Below, piece after piece: positions 1 through 7,425 of a stretch of 16,240 nucleotides of DNA. A program made the translations under genes and the position numbers. A model generated the notes under the pieces. It was not told where the DNA came from, searched no databases, and worked only from the letters and a program-made list of their open reading frames with translations. Within the stretch, counting starts at the first letter, position 1. The number at the start of each line of letters is the position of its first letter. The DNA comes from Nitrososphaeria archaeon. GTDB taxonomy: Archaea > Thermoproteota > Nitrososphaeria > Conexivisphaerales > UBA164. The stretch lies in NCBI GenBank assembly GCA_029775955.1, contig JARVJW010000024.1, positions 1 through 16,240 of the forward strand. Reading direction: 5' to 3'.

Positions 1-187
1 GGTGGAGACCATATTCTCCGTCATAAAGAGGACCATGGGAGACGAGATAAGGTCGGTGAAGACGGTGGCCCAGAACAATGAAATGAGGGCAAAAATAATC
101 GGCTATAACGCCGCTAGGATCGTAGATATGGCCTCTTCTTTATTCGGAGGTTTTCTACAGAGCCTAATTAGCACAACTTTTAATTAA
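1..187 (+). CDS. C-terminal fragment of an IS5-like DDE transposase (5' cut by window edge)
   Basis: The last 62 codons of a transposase. The visible part opens with V-E-T-I-F-S-V-I-K-R, which matches the region around the third catalytic residue (the E of DDE) in IS5-type transposases. The IS copy at 14802-15790 has the equivalent V-E-A-V-F-S-L-L-K-R. The stop codon (185-187) overlaps the terminal inverted repeat that ends at 199, as expected for a compact IS. The visible part has no frameshift, so this copy could be intact upstream of the window. The GTG at position 2 is an internal valine, not a start. Confidence 0.8.
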   Translation, partial: VETIFSVIKRTMGDEIRSVKTVAQNNEMRAKIIGYNAARIVDMASSLFGGFLQSLISTTFN

Positions 188-199
188 TGCAACAAAGCA
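180..199 (-). repeat. Terminal inverted repeat (right end) of an IS5-like element
   Basis: Read on the minus strand this begins TGCTTTGTTGCATTAATT. It matches, in 18 of the first 19 bases, the terminal repeats of the element at 14802-15790. It follows directly on the transposase stop codon. The left end and any target duplication lie outside the window. Confidence 0.8.
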
Positions 200-240
200 C
201 TCGCTTTCATCCCCTTGACTTGGCAAGGGGACTTCCCGCT
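200..240 (-). repeat. Hairpin repeat resembling an IS200/IS605 (TnpB) right end
   Basis: Bases 210-217 (TCCCCTTG) pair perfectly with 224-231 (CAAGGGGA) around a 6-base loop. On the minus strand the layout is GGGAAGTCCCC, loop, GGGGATGAA. This resembles the right-end hairpin of archaeal IS605-type elements, which forms the 3' part of the TnpB guide RNA. A diverged copy lies at 16030-16063 in the same orientation. No tnpB gene is attached: lhr follows on the plus strand. The IS5-like terminal repeat stops exactly where this repeat starts. The family link is from memory of such ends, so it is moderate; the hairpin itself is certain. Confidence 0.55.
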
Positions 241-288
241 CGCTGAGTTAAAATTTTAAAAAGTGCCAAACCTACATTTTCAATCAAG

Positions 289-296
289 CTTATAAG
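289..296 (+). promoter_or_regulatory. TATA-like box of the lhr-type helicase gene
   Basis: An AT-rich CTTATAAG element is centred about 27 nt before the ATG at 319. This spacing fits an archaeal leaderless or nearly leaderless transcript. It lies just beyond the hairpin repeat, so the upstream mobile DNA did not remove it. Confidence 0.5.
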
Positions 297-318
297 CGTT
301 TTAGACGTCAGGAAGCAT

Positions 319-3093
319 ATGGATGGCTTTCCACATCTATCAGAGACGCTCAAGTCACTGGCTATGGAAAAAGGCATAGATGCACCAACGGAGATCCAAA
401 CAAAGGCAATGCCTGCAATTTTGACTGGTAAAAATGCCCTGTTGATCTCCCCAACTGGTTCTGGAAAAACCGAAGCCGTCATGCTGCCGATATTTGACTT
501 GATGCTCAGTGAAGGAAGGGGAAACGGTGTGAGTACACTGTACATAAGCCCACTGAGGGCCCTGAATAGGGACTTGCTTGACAGGCTTGGCTGGTGGGCT
601 AAAAAGCTTGACTTCAGGATGGCAGTAAGGCACGGGGATACACCAAAGGCTGATAGGCGTGGCCAAACACTTGCCCCTCCAGACATACTTATAACCACCC
701 CCGAAACGTTGCAGATACTGCTGGTTGCGAGAAAGCTCAGGGAAATGCTAAGGTCAGTTAGGCATGTAGTTGTGGATGAGGTTCATGAGCTTGCTGACGA
801 CAAGCGCGGAACGCAGCTGGCTGTAAGCCTAAAGAGGCTTGAAGCCCTTACTGGAAGTCAAGTGCAAATTATTGGTCTCTCAGCTACAGTAGGTAATGCG
901 GAAGAAATTGCTAGGTTCCTTGTAGGTGAGGGAAGGGAGTGCGAAATAATAAAGGCATTTCCGAAGAAGATGTTTAAATTCGAAGTGATCTACCAGAAAG
1001 CAAGGGAGGGTGAAGAAGGTGGCCCGCTTTTTCCCGATGTGGCTCATCGGCTCAGGCTTATAATGGAAAATATACAGGACAGAAAATCGCTGGTGTTCAC
1101 TAACACTAGAAGTGAAGCTGAGTCACTAGTCAACAGGATTAGGTTAATTGATCCCAAGTTTCCCATAGCGATACACCACGGAAGCCTTTCAATAGGCTCC
1201 AGAAGTTCGGCTGAGGAAGGACTGAAGGCAGGCAAAGTGATGGGTGTCATATGCACAAGCAGCCTCGAACTTGGAATAGATATAGGTGACCTTGACGTTA
1301 TTGTGCAATATAATTCCCCTAGGCAGGCATCTAAACTCATCCAGAGGGTGGGGCGGTCAGGGCACAGTCTAAGCAAAGTTAGCAAGGGAATAATAATTGT
1401 CCAAGATTCAGACGATGCGCTTGAAGCCGCAGTTTTGGCAAAGAGGGCCATTGAGGGAAATGTGGAGTCCATAAACGTGCCCGTTGCTCCTCTGGACGTA
1501 ATGCAGCAGCAGATAGCGGGGCTCATCATGGAAAGGACGGTGATAAAGGACAGGGAACTTGTTTTTCTTTTGAATTCTACCTACCCATACCATGCTGTCA
1601 CGTTTGATAACATAATTTCTGTGATAAATTACATGTCTGAAAGGAGACCGTCTCTGGTCAGGCACATCGAGGGAGCAATAATGAGACCCCCCAAGGCTGG
1701 CCCCCTGTTTGACTATTATTTTTCCAACCTTACAATGATTCCTGAAGAGGTCACATACGCAGTAATAGATGAAAACGGAGAGGGAATAGGACAACTTGAT
1801 GAATCTTTTATATCTGAATATGGCGAAATAGGGTCAAAGTTTATCCTGGCTGGTAGCGCCTGGTTAATTACTGATATAAACAGGAACAGGGTGTTTGTAA
1901 AGAGGACTGAAGACCAAGCAGGGGCAATACCTAGTTGGATAGGCGAAGAGATACCAGTGGTAAAGGAAGTTGCCCAGGAAGTTGGTAGGGTCAGGGGGAT
2001 GATAGCAGGGATGAGTACTGATGAAGCGGTAAAGTACTTGACAGAACAGTTCCCAATTGACGAGGAATCAGCAGAAAATGCGATTATGGAAATTGAGCTT
2101 CAAGTAAAACGAGGGCTGACTGTTCCTTCAGATAGCATAATAACCGTAGAAGGTGCCGGATCCTATGTTATTGTGCACACCCATTTTGGGCTAACGGAGA
2201 ACAGGACCCTTTCAAGGATGCTTGCATACCTTATTTCTCAAGATACAGGAAACCCGATAAAGGTGAAAAGTGATGCGTATAGAATAATACTTGAGTCTCT
2301 CGGCGCATCACCGGATCATGTAACAAAAACAATCATGCAACTCATGAACGTTGACATAGCTTCACTGGCAAGGCAGAGCTGTGAGGAAACTGGCATATTC
2401 AGGAGAAGATTGTTACAGGCAGCTAGGAAGATGGGTGCAATTGAGCCTGGCAAAATGGTAACAATTGACGACGCCAAATTACTTGCGACCTCATTGAAGG
2501 GGACTGCAATATATGATGAAGCGATAAGGACAATGATGGAGGAGGACCTTGATTGGAAGGCTATAGCAGAACTCATGAAATCCATCAGGGACGGGAAGGT
2601 AAAGGTTGTATCCCTAGGACAGTTAAAGGAACCTACTCCAATTGCCATGATTGGGCTTGAAGAGATGGCAAGGCAGGGGGAAGTTGTTGACCCTGCAAGG
2701 CTTAAGAGGCTGATAATTGAGGGCGCTAGGGCCAGGGCCATGGGGTGCACAAAGACCCTTTACTGCTACTCATGCAATTCCGTTTACCCTGTGGAAGTTT
2801 ATTACCTTGGAGACCCGCCAAGCTGCAGCAAGTGTGGCTCAACTGATATATCGCTTGTTGACTCCGATGAAACTTCTATAATAGATATGCTGTCTGGAAA
2901 GAATATAGAACTGAAAAATAGGGCCGAAAAGGTAAGGGCACTCATAAGGGACCACGGAAAGAAGGCCGCAATAGCGCTTTGTTTTGATTTGCCCATTTCT
3001 AGGATACCTGAAACAATTTTAGGGAAAGAAGATGACTTGCTCTTCCTTGCACTAATGGATGCAGAAAGAAAAAGGATAATAAGAAAACGCTAG
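319..3093 (+). CDS. lhr: Lhr-type ATP-dependent superfamily 2 helicase with C-terminal four-cysteine cluster
   Basis: A 924-aa large SF2 helicase. The motifs are all present: Walker A GSGKT at 47-51, DEVH (Walker B) at 153-156, SAT (motif III) at 188-190 and QRVGRSGH (motif VI) at 342-349. After two RecA-like domains come the winged-helix and long helical regions usual in Lhr proteins. Near the end is a CYSC...CSKC cluster (Cys 816, 819, 836, 839) that should bind zinc. Archaeal Lhr-type proteins unwind DNA and RNA:DNA hybrids and are linked to repair and RNA metabolism; the substrate here is inferred from the family. The ATG at 319 was chosen because it is close to the TATA-like box and the N-terminus aligns well before motif Q. 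Its TAG stop overlaps the stop of aspS on the other strand. Confidence 0.9.
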   Translation: MDGFPHLSETLKSLAMEKGIDAPTEIQTKAMPAILTGKNALLISPTGSGKTEAVMLPIFDLMLSEGRGNGVSTLYISPLRALNRDLLDRLGWWAKKLDFRMAVRHGDTPKADRRGQTLAPPDILITTPETLQILLVARKLREMLRSVRHVVVDEVHELADDKRGTQLAVSLKRLEALTGSQVQIIGLSATVGNAEEIARFLVGEGRECEIIKAFPKKMFKFEVIYQKAREGEEGGPLFPDVAHRLRLIMENIQDRKSLVFTNTRSEAESLVNRIRLIDPKFPIAIHHGSLSIGSRSSAEEGLKAGKVMGVICTSSLELGIDIGDLDVIVQYNSPRQASKLIQRVGRSGHSLSKVSKGIIIVQDSDDALEAAVLAKRAIEGNVESINVPVAPLDVMQQQIAGLIMERTVIKDRELVFLLNSTYPYHAVTFDNIISVINYMSERRPSLVRHIEGAIMRPPKAGPLFDYYFSNLTMIPEEVTYAVIDENGEGIGQLDESFISEYGEIGSKFILAGSAWLITDINRNRVFVKRTEDQAGAIPSWIGEEIPVVKEVAQEVGRVRGMIAGMSTDEAVKYLTEQFPIDEESAENAIMEIELQVKRGLTVPSDSIITVEGAGSYVIVHTHFGLTENRTLSRMLAYLISQDTGNPIKVKSDAYRIILESLGASPDHVTKTIMQLMNVDIASLARQSCEETGIFRRRLLQAARKMGAIEPGKMVTIDDAKLLATSLKGTAIYDEAIRTMMEEDLDWKAIAELMKSIRDGKVKVVSLGQLKEPTPIAMIGLEEMARQGEVVDPARLKRLIIEGARARAMGCTKTLYCYSCNSVYPVEVYYLGDPPSCSKCGSTDISLVDSDETSIIDMLSGKNIELKNRAEKVRALIRDHGKKAAIALCFDLPISRIPETILGKEDDLLFLALMDAERKRIIRKR

Positions 3094-4295
3094 GGAGCCA
3101 GATGCCTTGAATCTCGCGGATAGAGCACAACTTCTCTGATGTTTTCCTTGTTCATAATCACCATCAACAATCTGTCAAGGCCCATCCCCCATCCTGAGTG
3201 AGGCGGCATGCCCCACCTGTAAGCCTTAAGATGCTCGGAAAAATTTTCAGGGTCAAGTCCATTCGCCTTCAGCCTTGAGCGCAGCATTTCATACTGGTGA
3301 ATCCTCTGGCCACCTGAAGCGATTTCAAGTCCACCGTACATCAAGTCGAACGACTCACTTAGTGTATCACCCTTTGGCATAGTGTAAAATGGCTTCAGGG
3401 AAATCGGCCAGTCAATGATAAAATAGTATCCCTTGTCCTTTCCGAAGTCATTCATAACATCAGATGAGAGGTCTTCACCGAACTTTAACCCTGCATTATT
3501 TGCTATGTATTCATAAGTGTACACTGGAAAGCTCTTTGTGATTTTATGATTAATTTCAAGTCTGTAATATATTTCCCTGACAAGACCTTCTATTAGTTTC
3601 ATTGCATCGTCTTTCTTAGCCATGGCTGCTTCTACATCAACGCTCATAAATTCATTGAGGTGTTTTACTGTGTTGGATTTTTCTGCCCTGAAGTAGTGGG
3701 AAATCTCAAAGACCTTCCCAAGTGATAAGGTTAGTTCCTCTTTATAGAGTTGTGGACTCTGGGCCAGATATGCTGGCCTGCCAAAATAATCAAACTTAAA
3801 TAGCTCTGCGCCTCCCTCAGAAGCTGTTGCTATTATTTTTGGTGTATCTACTTCTATAAATCCTGAACCTGTAAGAAATTCCCTTATCACCTTCATCGCC
3901 TTGGCTCGCATTAAAAATACCGCCCTTTCCTCGGGAATGCGAAGGTCTAGTGGCCTGTTGTTCACCCTTGTAGCTAATTCACTCTTTATCTTTGAAGCAG
4001 GGTCTATTGGAAGCACGGTGTCTGCACTGTTTATAACCTCAAAACCATCCATTCTTACTTCGAATGGGCTGGCCTTTCCTTGCCCCCTTACCACCTGCCC
4101 CCATATCTTTATATAACTTTGCCTTGGAACTTGCACTATCTTCTTTGCCATATCGTCTCGCGCTATAGCTTGATAATTTCCTTCAGGATCTCCCATTACT
4201 ATAAATGTTAGCTTTCCAAGCTCCCTGAAGCTATCTATCCAACCAGTTAAGGTTACGCTCTTCCCCTCAAGACTTTTTAAGTCCTTGGACTGCAC
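3090..4295 (-). CDS. aspS: Aspartyl-tRNA synthetase (archaeal type)
   Basis: Class IIb synthetase that charges tRNA(Asp), and possibly tRNA(Asn), in the cytoplasm. An N-terminal OB-fold anticodon-binding domain (about 1-95) precedes the catalytic domain. Visible class II signatures, numbered from the GTG start, are AQSPQLYK at 178-185, FRAE (motif 2) at 202-205 and GWGMGLDR (motif 3) at 368-375, and the end NIREVVLYPRDSRHLAP is typical of archaeal AspRS. The frame stays open to an ATG at 4340, giving 416 aa. I prefer the GTG at 4295 (401 aa) because homologues begin about 20 residues before the G-W of the OB fold and because a GGGGGAGG purine run lies just upstream. Either start overlaps the end of the NusA-like gene, so the two are probably co-transcribed. 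I cannot tell discriminating from non-discriminating specificity by eye. Confidence 0.93.
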   Translation of the reverse strand: MQSKDLKSLEGKSVTLTGWIDSFRELGKLTFIVMGDPEGNYQAIARDDMAKKIVQVPRQSYIKIWGQVVRGQGKASPFEVRMDGFEVINSADTVLPIDPASKIKSELATRVNNRPLDLRIPEERAVFLMRAKAMKVIREFLTGSGFIEVDTPKIIATASEGGAELFKFDYFGRPAYLAQSPQLYKEELTLSLGKVFEISHYFRAEKSNTVKHLNEFMSVDVEAAMAKKDDAMKLIEGLVREIYYRLEINHKITKSFPVYTYEYIANNAGLKFGEDLSSDVMNDFGKDKGYYFIIDWPISLKPFYTMPKGDTLSESFDLMYGGLEIASGGQRIHQYEMLRSRLKANGLDPENFSEHLKAYRWGMPPHSGWGMGLDRLLMVIMNKENIREVVLYPRDSRHLAP

Positions 4296-4812
4296 TCCTC
4301 CATGGCCTCCCCCTTTCAAATTCAAATATAACATCATCACCCTTTATTGCCTTAATTATCTTTGAGGCCTTGCCCAGGTCAACAGGAAAATTCATTCCCC
4401 TTGACCCAGATATTACAACTTTAATCTGCCTTGTTCCGTCAGGTATCCACACCACATTTACTGTAAGTATTCTTACTGGGTAAAGCAGATCCTCTACAAA
4501 TTGCCTCATATCTGAGGTCTGTTCAACAACCCAAAAATTGCCTAGAGCTTCCTTTAGCTTGCCCATCAATGACCGGCTTGACAATACAGCCTTGGCTTCA
4601 CCCTGGTTGAGCATCAAGACGTAATCACCTTCTATAAGATATGCCTTTTTAAGCGTAAGCCTGTCCAAGGCTGGAATCTGTGCTGCTAGCTTTGCAAGCA
4701 CGAACGATGCCTTTACATCAACGTCACTTATTTCGCCTTTCTTTAGCCTTTCCTCACACCTTGGGCATAAAACTCCTACCCTTGCATCAAAGGTGCATAT
4801 TGGAAATTTCAA
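4267..4812 (-). CDS. NusA-like KH-domain protein with N-terminal zinc knuckle
   Basis: A 181-aa protein of the archaeal family usually labelled NusA-like or KH-domain transcription elongation factor and often found next to aspS. An N-terminal cysteine set (C6, C16, C19) suggests a small zinc site. The rest, about 55-170, fits paired KH-like RNA-binding folds, with V-D-L-G-K-A near the C-terminus. The role in transcription or rRNA handling is by family annotation, not by a motif I can test. The start is a TTG at 4812, chosen because the protein then begins M-K-F-P-I-C like its relatives; no in-frame ATG exists nearby. A TATA-like TTTAAAAA lies about 33 nt upstream. Its 3' end overlaps aspS. 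Confidence 0.8.
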   Translation of the reverse strand: MKFPICTFDARVGVLCPRCEERLKKGEISDVDVKASFVLAKLAAQIPALDRLTLKKAYLIEGDYVLMLNQGEAKAVLSSRSLMGKLKEALGNFWVVEQTSDMRQFVEDLLYPVRILTVNVVWIPDGTRQIKVVISGSRGMNFPVDLGKASKIIKAIKGDDVIFEFERGRPWRSAVQGLKKS

Positions 4813-4840
4813 ATGTCATCATATTGGTGAGTTTGCAGGG

Positions 4841-4850
4841 TTTAAAAATC
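4841..4850 (-). promoter_or_regulatory. TATA-like box for the NusA-like/aspS operon
   Basis: On the minus strand this reads GATTTTTAAA, centred about 33 nt upstream of the TTG start at 4812. It implies a leader of only a few bases. It lies in the short gap between this gene and the end of the F420 oxidoreductase gene. Confidence 0.4.
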
Positions 4851-4877
4851 TATTCCCTTTATTATTTCATAAATCAT

Positions 4878-5543
4878 TTATACAATTTTTAGACTAGGCG
4901 CATGGAGCTTGTTATTTATAGCTACATTTAGCAGAAGAGGGGTCAGAGGTTCCAGGTATCTTGATGTGTAAAGCTTTCCAGCATAAACTGGCTTGAGCCC
5001 TTCAATTGACCTGATTAATGTTGCTACCTTTTCATACGTCAGCCTTTCATCTGCTGCAACCATTACGTCATAATCCAGTGCCTGCGCAATGTCAGCAAGC
5101 CTTAGGGCTGGCACTGTATGAAATGTTGATGCTATGTTCTGACTTCCGGTCCTTAACCTGACAAGCTCTGCAGCAGAAAGTTGCTGTCCATTAACCTGGT
5201 ATGGCGCATATGAGAAACCCTCCTTCGACTTCTTCATGGGCACCACTGGCACTATCACTGTCTTAGAAGTATCAACTGTTAACCCATCCAGGAACTGCGG
5301 CAGTACTTCAAATGGTATGGCAATTATCACATATTCCCCTTTAGATATTGCCTCGTTGTTTTTCATCCCTATAATGCTTGAATCACGTCCTTTTTTAGCC
5401 CTGAATTCAAGAATGTACTGCTCAGCTATGGATCTGGCCTTTTCAGGATCCCTTGACCCAATTATTACCTCTGAACGTTCGGCTAGCCTGAGTGCAAGCC
5501 CCTTACCAAGATCCCCTGTGCCTCCGAGAATTGAAACCTTCAT
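4878..5543 (-). CDS. npdG: F420H2:NADP+ oxidoreductase (NADPH-dependent F420 reductase)
   Basis: A 221-aa enzyme that transfers hydride between coenzyme F420 and NADP(H) in the cytoplasm. The protein begins K-V-S-I-L-G-G-T-G-D-L-G-K-G, a Rossmann dinucleotide-binding loop with the family's GGTGDLG signature. I-G-S-R follows at the end of the second strand, where the R is expected to contact the NADP phosphate. The C-terminus L-N-V-A-I-N-N-K fits the FNO family. The reading frame stays open to 5609, but the extra 22 residues match nothing, and a TATA-like TTTTAAAA at 5565-5572 sits 25 nt before the ATG at 5543. That is a good leaderless start. Its presence implies that the organism makes or uses F420. 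Confidence 0.88.
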   Translation of the reverse strand: MKVSILGGTGDLGKGLALRLAERSEVIIGSRDPEKARSIAEQYILEFRAKKGRDSSIIGMKNNEAISKGEYVIIAIPFEVLPQFLDGLTVDTSKTVIVPVVPMKKSKEGFSYAPYQVNGQQLSAAELVRLRTGSQNIASTFHTVPALRLADIAQALDYDVMVAADERLTYEKVATLIRSIEGLKPVYAGKLYTSRYLEPLTPLLLNVAINNKLHAPSLKIV

Positions 5544-5564
5544 GCAGGATTGCGGGTCAATAGA

Positions 5565-5572
5565 TTTTAAAA
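5565..5572 (-). promoter_or_regulatory. TATA-like box of npdG
   Basis: The palindromic TTTTAAAA is centred 25 nt upstream of the ATG at 5543. It decides for the internal start rather than the longer frame. Confidence 0.5.
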
Positions 5573-5638
5573 GCTTATTGCTATCATGCTTGCAACGTTT
5601 CATCATCAATAAAAATAACTTTAAACACTAAGCAAAGC

Positions 5639-5644
5639 TTTTAA
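5639..5644 (+). promoter_or_regulatory. TATA-like box of the 5669-7424 operon
   Basis: TTTTAA is centred about 27 nt before the ATG at 5669. The shared 125-base intergenic region (5544-5668) therefore carries divergent promoters for npdG and this operon. Confidence 0.45.
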
Positions 5645-5668
5645 GCTCTATTTATAAAATGTTCAAAC

Positions 5669-5860
5669 ATGGCAGACCAGCTAACCAGCATTTTCAAGAT
5701 ATCAGACCAGGTAAAATCTGAGAGGGGTGCCTTGGGCACCGTAGTTAATTTTGTAAGTATTCAGGGAAGATCATACATTAAGGTGCAGTGGAAAAACGGC
5801 ACTTATGGCATATATGGCATTGAAGAAATTAAGAGGTATAAAATAAAAAAGATGACGTAA
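5669..5860 (+). CDS. Small uncharacterised protein, possibly SH3-like fold
   Basis: A 63-aa basic protein. I do not recognise a named family. The middle, about residues 20-52, alternates hydrophobic and polar residues with the pattern G-T-V-V-N-F...Y-I-K-V-Q-W-K-N-G-T-Y-G-I-Y. This looks like the small barrel of KOW/SH3/Tudor-type RNA- or protein-binding modules, but that is inference from pattern only. It is the first gene of a tight operon, 3 nt ahead of the DUF1512 gene. The TATA-like box at 5639 fits a leaderless ATG. Confidence 0.6.
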   Translation: MADQLTSIFKISDQVKSERGALGTVVNFVSIQGRSYIKVQWKNGTYGIYGIEEIKRYKIKKMT

Positions 5861-5863
5861 CAC

Positions 5864-6991
5864 ATGAGCGCAGGTTTTTCCCCACTGTTTGGATTTATTC
5901 CTAATTCGCCAACAGAATATGCACTGTACATGGTTATAATATGGGTGCCATACGTAATTTTGATAATATATGGTCAGAGACTACAGGGTTATGCAATAAT
6001 GGCAGATGTGGGCAGATATCTATCCAGATTAAAATTTGATTCTGAAAAGTCTAGGGGAAACCTGCTTGGATATCTTCAGAGAAAAGGCGTTGCTGGAGAT
6101 GGGCAAAAAATGATTGAGGGGATGATACAAAATGTCACAATATTTCCTGAAAATATGGATCCTGTAGGAATTGTAGGCAAAATGGAACTTATAATCAGAA
6201 CTGAGGAGGAGCATGTGAAGTTGAGGGTAAAGGAAGTAATGAAGTCTGCAAATGACATTGAGAGAACGGCTACAATAAACATGCTTGAGATAGCATCAGC
6301 GCTAGATATGATATTCAGGGTTGTAAGGCACTTTTATTTGACGACGAAGAAGTCACCTGATGGCATTTACCTTGCTGCGCAGCTCCAGATGATCTTGCCC
6401 AGCATAGTTAAGCAGGCAGATGCATATCTTAATGCAATGGATGCGCTGGAAAAGCTACTTCCACTGGGTGACGCTGCGGGCCCACTCACTGTATCCAGGT
6501 GGATGAAGGACTCCCAGAAATACAATTATGACGATGAAACTATATATTCAGAAATGGATTACAAGGGAAGAAAGGTGGCAATAATTAAGGCAAAAGGCCC
6601 AGGGGCCAGTGTTGGAAGGGTTGATGATGTGCTTGCTAACCTTTTGAAAGGGCCATATTCTGGATCATCCGCAGTTGTTATGATTGATGCAGCATTGAAA
6701 CTTGAAGGAGAAAAGTCTGGAGATGTTGCAATGGGAATGGGGGCTGCAATAGGTGGAATAGGAACTGAAAAGTTCAAGATCGAAGAAATATCCACCAAAC
6801 TTGGCATACCCGTGTATGCCGTTATAATAAAGGAATCACTTATTGAAGCTATTTCGGTAATGACAAGGGAAATAGCGGAGGCCGCAGACCAGGCAAGGAA
6901 GACCATTCTTTCACTTATAGAGACTCAGGTTCCAGAAGGAGGAAAGGCAGTAATAATTGGAGTGGGAAATACGCTGGGGGTTGCTCAGTAA
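5864..6991 (+). CDS. DUF1512 family membrane-anchored protein
   Basis: A 375-aa protein that I recognise as the archaeal DUF1512 family, whose function is unknown. There is one clear N-terminal transmembrane helix (about residues 19-37), then a long soluble part. Residues about 40-180 are helical and charged. The C-terminal half (about 230-375) has alternating strands and glycine-rich turns, including A-M-G-M-G-A-A-I-G-G-I-G-T and the ending V-I-I-G-V-G-N-T, which suggests a nucleotide- or ligand-binding alpha/beta fold. It probably faces the cytoplasm. It is sandwiched in an operon with a small barrel-like protein and two zinc ribbons. The stop is followed without a gap by the next ATG, so translation is likely coupled. 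Confidence 0.8.
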   Translation: MSAGFSPLFGFIPNSPTEYALYMVIIWVPYVILIIYGQRLQGYAIMADVGRYLSRLKFDSEKSRGNLLGYLQRKGVAGDGQKMIEGMIQNVTIFPENMDPVGIVGKMELIIRTEEEHVKLRVKEVMKSANDIERTATINMLEIASALDMIFRVVRHFYLTTKKSPDGIYLAAQLQMILPSIVKQADAYLNAMDALEKLLPLGDAAGPLTVSRWMKDSQKYNYDDETIYSEMDYKGRKVAIIKAKGPGASVGRVDDVLANLLKGPYSGSSAVVMIDAALKLEGEKSGDVAMGMGAAIGGIGTEKFKIEEISTKLGIPVYAVIIKESLIEAISVMTREIAEAADQARKTILSLIETQVPEGGKAVIIGVGNTLGVAQ

Positions 6992-7186
6992 ATGATGTCA
7001 AGGCAGAAGAACCAGCAAGCTTCCAAGTACTATTCTGTAGAAGAGTGCCCAAAGTGTGGTTATAAGATAAAGAGGGACTTTAAGGATGGAGATTACGTGC
7101 TGAAAATTTCAGGCGTTTGCCCCAAGGATAATTCGCCTATGTTTATTTCAATGATATATGCTGAAGTTGAACAGCCAAAAAAGTAA
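6992..7186 (+). CDS. Small zinc-ribbon protein
   Basis: A 64-aa protein with C-P-K-C-G near residue 20 and a single further C-P-K-D at about residue 43. One zinc ligand of a normal four-cysteine ribbon is therefore missing or replaced (C-x2-C...C-x2-D). The family is unnamed. Its ATG directly follows the DUF1512 stop codon, with a second ATG one codon later. It belongs to the 5669-7424 operon and may act with the DUF1512 protein. Confidence 0.65.
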   Translation: MMSRQKNQQASKYYSVEECPKCGYKIKRDFKDGDYVLKISGVCPKDNSPMFISMIYAEVEQPKK

Positions 7187-7202
7187 TTGGTTTTCAGAAA
7201 CG

Positions 7203-7211
7203 CATAAAAAT
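7203..7211 (+). promoter_or_regulatory. TATA-like box of the second zinc-ribbon gene
   Basis: CATAAAAAT is centred about 26 nt upstream of the ATG at 7233, just after the stop of the previous gene. It supports an internal, leaderless start and rules against the longer frame from 7158. Confidence 0.45.
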
Positions 7212-7232
7212 AGGTTGTTGAAGAAGTATGCC

Positions 7233-7424
7233 ATGACTATAGCCTGCCCAGATTGCGGGCAACCGATGATGTATGAGCCTGACACCAAAATGTATGTGTG
7301 TAAAAGGTGTGGCCTTTATGTCACATATAACCAACTAGTTAAGTTAATAGACGAAAAAAAGTCAAAGGAAAATAACGATATAAAGAAGGAATATTTGAAA
7401 TGGTGGTTGGGCGACAAAAAGTAG
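7233..7424 (+). CDS. Small zinc-ribbon protein (four-cysteine)
   Basis: A 63-aa protein starting M-T-I-A-C-P-D-C-G, with a second pair C-K-R-C-G about 18 residues on: a complete C-x2-C...C-x2-C ribbon. A basic helical tail ends W-W-L-G-D-K-K. The open frame extends to 7158, but that part overlaps the previous gene and looks non-coding. The TATA-like box at 7203 supports 7233. Small ribbons of this kind often bind nucleic acid or act in transcription; no specific role can be read here. The TAG stop lies one base from the stop of SRP19 on the other strand. Confidence 0.65.
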   Translation: MTIACPDCGQPMMYEPDTKMYVCKRCGLYVTYNQLVKLIDEKKSKENNDIKKEYLKWWLGDKK

Positions 7425-7425
7425 C

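Noticed and set aside
5544..5609. 22-residue N-terminal extension of the F420 oxidoreductase
   Set aside because: It covers the promoter region with TTTTAAAA; the family starts directly with the Rossmann strand.
7158..7232. N-terminal extension of the second zinc-ribbon gene
   Set aside because: It overlaps the previous gene in another frame, has unrelated composition, and contains the TATA-like box of the start at 7233.
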